Source of the DNA: Acidobacteriota bacterium
Lineage (GTDB): Bacteria > Acidobacteriota > Vicinamibacteria > Vicinamibacterales > CAVVIG01
DNA length: 39,663 nt
Direction: 5' to 3'
Assembly: GCA_025463215.1 (NCBI GenBank)
Contig: JAOBWF010000018.1
Location: 1-39,663 of the forward strand
The notes beneath the pieces are model-generated. The model was given only the letters and a program-made list of their open reading frames with translations. It was not told the origin of the DNA and made no database searches. Shown here piece by piece: positions 35,209-39,663 of this stretch (position 1 is its first letter; each line of letters starts with the position of its first letter). Both the position numbers and the translations under genes were made by a program.

Positions 35209-36387
35209 CGCCGCGGTGCCGGATTGCGGCGACAGCGTGATGCTGTTGTTCGTCTGAGCCACGTCGAGGAGCAGCGTCCGATCCGGGTCGACTTCCGCGG
35301 CCGCGGCGCGCACGGCGCTGCGGTAACGGAACGTTCTCGCAGGATCCCGGCCGTCCCAGACATCACGCCGGCGTTGACCGTCCGCAAATCGCACCTGCAC
35401 GGTGATACCCCGACCGCTCTCGAATCCACCGACCGGTTTCGCGCTGGTCCCTGGAAACCGCGCGTCGCCGTAGCGCCGCGCGACGATGGTGGTCGTGAAC
35501 CCGCCGCCCGCGTCCGGCTCGCTCGTGAAGCGTTCGACGCCGTAGTCGAACACCCGTTCGGACCCGAACGCCTCGTCGAACAGCCAGGAGAGATCCTGCG
35601 CACTGACGTCGCTCGCGACACGGACGAAATCGGCCATCGTCGGCGGCGTCGGCCAACGCGCGCGCACGAATTCGGCGATCAGCTGGTCGAACACCGGCCG
35701 CCCGACCCATCGTTCGAGCGTGCCGAGCGTCAGCACCGCCTTGGCCTCGCGCTTCGTGGAATCAGCCGCGCGCCCGGCGCGGTACGCGGGCAGCGGATCG
35801 CCGTCGCTTTCCTGCCGGAGATGGATACGCGTCGCCCGAGGGACGAACCGGCCGAAATAGCGCTCTTCGTAGAACGCGTATCCCGGCGGGTTCTCCTGCT
35901 CGAACAGGCCGGCGACGACCCGGCGCGCGGCCGATTCGACCAGGGCGTCGACGAACCACGGCGGCAGCGCGCGCGTGTCGACGAGTGCCGCCAGGCACCG
36001 CCGTGTCACGCCCCGCGCCGCCGCCAATTCCGGCGTCATCGACGTGGCGGTGCTCCACGCGGGCGTGCGATCGAGCACCACGACGTCGTCCGCGACGGTC
36101 CCGATTGCGCCGTGCAGCGGCGGATCCAGCACCGTCAACGACGACAGAGGTGACGCGCCGAGCCACTCACCGCTCTGGGTCAATGCCGCCATCGCCGCGA
36201 CGACGTAGCGTTCGCGCGCGCGGGCATGGTCAGGCTGGATGGTGAAGCGGACATCGATCGGCGGCAGCCCCGAGCGCTCGAGCCGTCGATCGAGTTGGAG
36301 CGGCGATCCGGGGTGAACCGCGCCGCACGCGGCGGTCAGCGCGAGCAGGCCGGCGAGGCAGACGGATCGGACTGGTACAATGATCAC
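35140..36387 (-). CDS. Lipoprotein resembling an M1 peptidase without its zinc site
   Basis: A 415-aa protein from GTG 36387. The N-terminal signal ends LTAAC, with Cys21 as the likely lipid anchor. The middle and C-terminal parts align by eye to gluzincin M1 enzymes: PPWFVDALVES at the place of PxWLxEGF, then AKAVLTLGTLERWVGR, PTMADFVRVASDVS and DLSWLFDEAFGSERVFDYGV. The HEXXH motif and its downstream Glu are absent; the matching region reads TRRCLAALVDTR. It is therefore probably a catalytically dead envelope protein, perhaps a binding or scaffold relative. The start codon is two bases from that of the divergent glycosidase-like gene. Confidence 0.7.
   Translation of the reverse strand: MIIVPVRSVCLAGLLALTAACGAVHPGSPLQLDRRLERSGLPPIDVRFTIQPDHARARERYVVAAMAALTQSGEWLGASPLSSLTVLDPPLHGAIGTVADDVVVLDRTPAWSTATSMTPELAAARGVTRRCLAALVDTRALPPWFVDALVESAARRVVAGLFEQENPPGYAFYEERYFGRFVPRATRIHLRQESDGDPLPAYRAGRAADSTKREAKAVLTLGTLERWVGRPVFDQLIAEFVRARWPTPPTMADFVRVASDVSAQDLSWLFDEAFGSERVFDYGVERFTSEPDAGGGFTTTIVARRYGDARFPGTSAKPVGGFESGRGITVQVRFADGQRRRDVWDGRDPARTFRYRSAVRAAAAEVDPDRTLLLDVAQTNNSITLSPQSGTAASRWAARWLGWLSHALLTYAALV
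36376..36381 (+). promoter_or_regulatory. -10-like TACAAT before the Tat-exported gene
   Basis: TACAAT ends 9 bases before GTG 36390 and lies inside the first codons of the divergent lipoprotein gene. A matching -35 is not visible. Confidence 0.45.
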
Positions 36388-36389
36388 AC

Positions 36390-38060
36390 GTGACTATCAG
36401 ATCGACGTCCGGCGTGGATCGCCGCACGTTCATGAAGGCGGCCGCTGCCGGCTTGGCGTGGCCGGCATGGCCGACGCCGGACGCCGCCGGCGAGACGCTC
36501 TATAACGGCATTCGTCTGCCGCGCCCGTGGCCGCCGGATCGCCGCTCGCTGCCCTTGCGGCCGCTGCCGCCGCCGTACCTGGTCGCGCCGCCGGACGTGA
36601 TCCCGATCGACGTCGGCCGGCAGATGTTCGTCGACGATTTCCTGATCCAAGAGACGACCCTCGAGCGAGCCTTCCACCGGCCAGAGTACTACAGTGACAA
36701 CCCGATCCTGTGGCCGAACACGCGCTGGGAGAAGTACGACGAGTACGCTGAGCGCACCAAGACGCGCTCGAATCCCGCGGCGATGGTGTTCAGCGACGGG
36801 GTCTTCTTCGACCCGCACGACCGGTTGTTCAAGATGTGGTACATGGGCGGCTACTCGCAGAACGTCTGCTACGCCTACTCGCACGACGGCATGCGCTGGG
36901 AGAAACCGTCCCTCGACATCGTCGCCGGGACCAACATCACGATGGGCGGGCACCGCGATTCCTCGACCGTGTGGCTCGATCAGACCGAGCGGGATCCGGC
37001 GCGCCGCTTCAAGATGGCGTACTGGTACGACCACTATCTCGTACTGCTCGATTCGCCCGATGGCATCCACTGGCACGAGCGCGGCCGATCCGGCCCCGCC
37101 GGCGATCGCACGACCTTCTTCCACAACCCGTTCCGCGCGCGCTGGGTCTTCAGCATCCGTGACGACGTGCCCGGCGCGCAGGGTCGGCATCGCCGCTACG
37201 TGGAAGGGGAGGACTTCGTGGAGGCCTCGCGCTGGCGCGCCAATCAGCCGGTCATGTGGGTCGGCGCGGACGCCGACGACCCGCGCCGGCCTGAGTACAA
37301 CGTGCCGACCGAGCTCTACAACCTCGACTGCGTCGGCTACGAGAGCCTGATGCTCGGCCTCTTCACGATCTTCCGCGGCGAGCGCCTCGACCGCGAGAAG
37401 CCGAACGACGTCTGTGTCGGCTACAGCCGCGACGGCTTTCACTGGGACCGTCCGGATCGCCGTGCGTTCCTGCCGGTGTCCGAGCACATGGGCGACTGGA
37501 ATTGGGCCAACGTCCAGTCCGCGGGCGGCTGCTGTCTGATCGTCGGCGACCGTCTGCACTTCTACGTCAGCGGACGCCGCGGCGTGCCCGGCACGACCGA
37601 ACCGGGCTTCTGCAGCACCGGCCTCGCGACGCTGCGCCGCGACGGCTTCGCCTCGATGACCGATCGGAGTGATGCGCGCGGCATCCGCCGCGACGACACC
37701 GCGCGTCTTCGCGGCACGCTGGTCACACGGCCGGTGACGTTCAGCGGCTCGCACGTGTTCGTGAACGCGGATATCCGCGGCGGGCTGGCCGTCGAGATGC
37801 TCGATCGTGAAGGCAGGGTGATCGCGCCGTATGGCGCTGCCCAGTGCGAGCCGGTTCGCGGCGACGGCACCAAAATGGCGGTGACGTGGCGCGGTGTCCC
37901 CTCGGTGGCGGCGCTGGCCGGACGGCCGGTCCGGTTTCGCTTCACGCTGACCGACGGTGATTTGTTCGCGTTCTGGGTGAGCCCCCAGCCGTCGGGAATC
38001 AGCCGCGGCTTCGTCGCCGCCGGCGGCCCAGGCTTCACGGGCCCGCGCGACGGTCAGTAG
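36390..38060 (+). CDS. Tat-exported five-bladed-propeller, glycosidase-like protein
   Basis: A 556-aa protein. RRTFMK at 11-16 followed by an Ala-rich hydrophobic stretch is a twin-arginine signal, so it is exported folded. The body has repeated propeller-type motifs of GH32/43/sialidase-like proteins: FVDDFLIQ, FFDPHDRLFKMWYMGGY, CYAYSHDGMRWEKP, LLDSPDGIHWHERG and VGYSRDGFHWDRP. A C-terminal beta-sandwich (about 445-545) includes TFSGSHVFVNADIRGG. Catalytic acids cannot be assigned, so hydrolase activity is only possible. Starts at GTG 36390; GTG 36414 and ATG 36432 are in frame but would damage the Tat motif. Confidence 0.8.
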   Translation: MTIRSTSGVDRRTFMKAAAAGLAWPAWPTPDAAGETLYNGIRLPRPWPPDRRSLPLRPLPPPYLVAPPDVIPIDVGRQMFVDDFLIQETTLERAFHRPEYYSDNPILWPNTRWEKYDEYAERTKTRSNPAAMVFSDGVFFDPHDRLFKMWYMGGYSQNVCYAYSHDGMRWEKPSLDIVAGTNITMGGHRDSSTVWLDQTERDPARRFKMAYWYDHYLVLLDSPDGIHWHERGRSGPAGDRTTFFHNPFRARWVFSIRDDVPGAQGRHRRYVEGEDFVEASRWRANQPVMWVGADADDPRRPEYNVPTELYNLDCVGYESLMLGLFTIFRGERLDREKPNDVCVGYSRDGFHWDRPDRRAFLPVSEHMGDWNWANVQSAGGCCLIVGDRLHFYVSGRRGVPGTTEPGFCSTGLATLRRDGFASMTDRSDARGIRRDDTARLRGTLVTRPVTFSGSHVFVNADIRGGLAVEMLDREGRVIAPYGAAQCEPVRGDGTKMAVTWRGVPSVAALAGRPVRFRFTLTDGDLFAFWVSPQPSGISRGFVAAGGPGFTGPRDGQ

Positions 38061-38088
38061 AGCGGTCTGCAGATGCGCGGCGCGGGCT

Positions 38089-38107
38089 GGCGGCGCTTTC
38101 TGCCGCC
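38089..38107. terminator. Possible bidirectional terminator hairpin
   Basis: GGCGGC (38089-38094) pairs with GCCGCC (38102-38107) around a 7-base loop, in the 113-base gap between convergent genes. No T-run follows, so confidence is low. No gene is seen in the rest of this gap. Confidence 0.35.
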
Positions 38108-38173
38108 GTGCAGCGCAGCGCGTGAGCCCTGCCCGGTCGCTCACGAGAAACCGCTCCAGCGCCCGGCCCGACG

Positions 38174-39663
38174 TCAGGATCGAAACTGCCGGATGTCGCG
38201 GCGGACGCGAAGATCGCCGGGCGCGCCGTCGACATCGACCAGCGATTCGAGATCGACGCGTAGCCGGGTCAGCCCGACCGCGGCATCGGCGCACAGCACC
38301 TGCAGGTTGTTCAGCCGCTCGGGCGGCATCGAGCGCGCGCTAATCACCACCGCGTCGACGGACGCGGCCTTGATCAGCACCGCGAGCGCGGAGAAGCCGC
38401 CTAGCACGGGATACCCCATCACCCGGTTGCCCGCTTTGCGCGAGTCATCGTCGATGAAGCCGACGATGCGCACGTTCTCGGCGTCGCGCGCGAGCAGTTC
38501 GCGCAGCACCAGGCCGGACGCATCGCCGGCGCCGTAAACGACGATCCGGCGCCCGGTCTGCCGCTGCCGCTGCATGAACTCGCCGACCAGCCTGAAGGAC
38601 GCGCGCGACAGCGTCACCGCGCCGGTCAGCAGCACGGCATAGACGGCGAATGCGGTCCGCGAGTAGGTCAGGAAATACGGGATGAACAGGATTGCGAGCA
38701 CCGCCGCGCAGGTGCCGAAGAACACGCCGCGCACCACCGTCAGCGTGTCGGCCATGCCGAAATGCCGCCACACGCCGCGATACACGCCGACCACGAAGAA
38801 GGCCGCGAGCTGCGCGGTCACGACGATCGGCAGCGAGTTCGTGAACATCTGGAAGTTCTTCATGAACTCTTCCGGCTCCTCGAAGCGGAGCCGGTACGCC
38901 GCGTAGTAGCAGAGGCAGACCAGGCAGAAGTCGAGCAGCACTTCGGCGACGCGCCGCTTGTACATGAAGTCGACCACGATCGGCGTCAGCGACCCCTGCT
39001 GCACGCGTACATCGGTGTCGTTGTACACACGGATGCCGGCGAGATAGGCGGCAAACAGCACCATGCCGACGACGAAGGCGAGCGCCGCGGCGAGCGCGGA
39101 GTAGCTGGTGTGATACCGATCGAGCACCACGCCCAATCCGCCGCCGACCGCGGCCAGCGCCCACAGCAGCGCGACCGCGCGCCGCTCGGAGAGACCGATC
39201 GCGACCAGGCGGTGCGACGAATGATCGCGCCCCCCCTGCGACGCGCGGCGCCCGGAGAACCAGCGCGACAACGTCACCAGCGTCGTGTCGAAAATCGGGA
39301 TCAGCAGCACGAGCACCGGGGCGGCAACGATCGACAGGACATCGGATCGACCGGGCGCGGCGCGGCTCGACGTCAGCGTCACCGCCGCGAAGCTGAAACC
39401 GAGCAGCAGACTGCCGCTGTCGCCCATGAAGATCGAGGCCGGATGCAGGTTGTAGACGAGGAATCCGCCGGTGGCGCCCAGCAGGATGGCGAGGTACCGG
39501 GCCTGCGAAAACACGGCGGGGTCGAGCGTGCCGGGCAGCAGATCGATCATCAACGCCGCGCCGACGACCATCGCGATGCCGGCGCACAGCCCATCCATGT
39601 TGTCGAGCAGGTTGAAGGCGTTCGTCATGCCGACGATCCACATCAGCGTCAGCAGGAGATCGA
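38174..39663 (-). CDS. WecA/MraY-type transferase fused to membrane/NAD-binding module (5' end outside window)
   Basis: At least 496 aa; the frame is open to the window edge. The N-terminal part is the C-terminal half of a WecA/TagO-type phospho-sugar transferase: NAFNLLDNMDGL, SIFMGDSGSLLLGF, IPIFDTTLVTLSRW and the DHSSHRL motif. These enzymes load a sugar-1-phosphate onto undecaprenyl phosphate to start glycan assembly. After about residue 225 come more helices (VLLDFCLVCLCYYAAYRLRF), as in the N-terminus of FlaA1/CapD/WbpM proteins. A CoA/NAD-binding Rossmann fold follows (RRIVVYGAGDASGLVLRELL, IVGFIDDDSRKAG). The dehydratase domain that normally follows in CapD is missing; the protein ends soon after. 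Confidence 0.87.
   Translation of the reverse strand, partial: DLLLTLMWIVGMTNAFNLLDNMDGLCAGIAMVVGAALMIDLLPGTLDPAVFSQARYLAILLGATGGFLVYNLHPASIFMGDSGSLLLGFSFAAVTLTSSRAAPGRSDVLSIVAAPVLVLLIPIFDTTLVTLSRWFSGRRASQGGRDHSSHRLVAIGLSERRAVALLWALAAVGGGLGVVLDRYHTSYSALAAALAFVVGMVLFAAYLAGIRVYNDTDVRVQQGSLTPIVVDFMYKRRVAEVLLDFCLVCLCYYAAYRLRFEEPEEFMKNFQMFTNSLPIVVTAQLAAFFVVGVYRGVWRHFGMADTLTVVRGVFFGTCAAVLAILFIPYFLTYSRTAFAVYAVLLTGAVTLSRASFRLVGEFMQRQRQTGRRIVVYGAGDASGLVLRELLARDAENVRIVGFIDDDSRKAGNRVMGYPVLGGFSALAVLIKAASVDAVVISARSMPPERLNNLQVLCADAAVGLTRLRVDLESLVDVDGAPGDLRVRRDIRQFRS

Overview
The window is GC-rich throughout, densely packed with genes on both strands, and rich in GTG and TTG starts. Gene content and protein style suggest a soil-type member of the Acidobacteriota, most likely class Vicinamibacteria: the egtB-egtD pair, a BRCT/TPR protein, an acyl-AMP ligase/ACP/acyltransferase fusion, secreted BNR-repeat proteins, and short dispersed repeats built on CTGATGGC, GGATTGC and CNTCCTGCC. 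This assignment is an inference from gene style, not from a marker gene. I see no rRNA, tRNA, CRISPR array, integrase or transposase, and no gene-free stretch longer than about 120 bases.

Region 1 (1-14.7 kb) is mostly housekeeping. It holds the end of a short-chain dehydrogenase, a CCA-type tRNA nucleotidyltransferase with an HD domain, a small lipoprotein, a small unknown gene coupled to a Ca2+/H+ antiporter, a divergent ClpP, an atypical SDR, the three-part lipid enzyme, infA with a DEAD-box helicase and a small Cys-rich protein, a BRCT/TPR protein, glucokinase coupled to a prolyl oligopeptidase, and a 66-aa protein.

Region 2 (14.7-25.5 kb) has a minus-strand run in the order egtB, egtD, a 1197-aa GltD-like/PyrK-like flavoprotein, and a 1244-aa exported BNR protein. 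It is followed by divergent thiS-thiG. Ergothioneine synthesis and thiazole synthesis both handle sulfur. The large flavoprotein combines in one chain the two halves that make up NfnAB-type transhydrogenases.

Region 3 (25.5 kb to the end) looks like surface polysaccharide biosynthesis and export. It contains a coiled-coil protein coupled to an O-antigen ligase-like membrane protein, a DUF218/YdcF-like protein, a glutamine-dependent asparagine synthase, an SSS symporter, a GT39-like membrane protein with a DUF4330-like tail, a small membrane protein, a lipoprotein resembling an M1 peptidase without its zinc motif, a Tat-exported beta-propeller glycosidase-like protein, and a WecA-like transferase fused to a membrane/NAD-binding module (cut by the window end).

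Three features cut across the regions. Several genes have a -10-like hexamer 6-9 bases before the start codon, as expected for leaderless mRNAs. Many neighbouring genes share stop/start overlaps of 1-8 bases. Short repeats normally expected between genes also lie in frame inside coding regions, and one overlaps the thiS/thiG junction, where ThiS ends four residues beyond its expected Gly-Gly terminus. I did not find a clear new defence or mobile system. The best candidates for undescribed biology are the large flavoprotein fusion next to egtBD, the extended ThiS, the WecA/NAD-domain fusion and the in-frame repeats.
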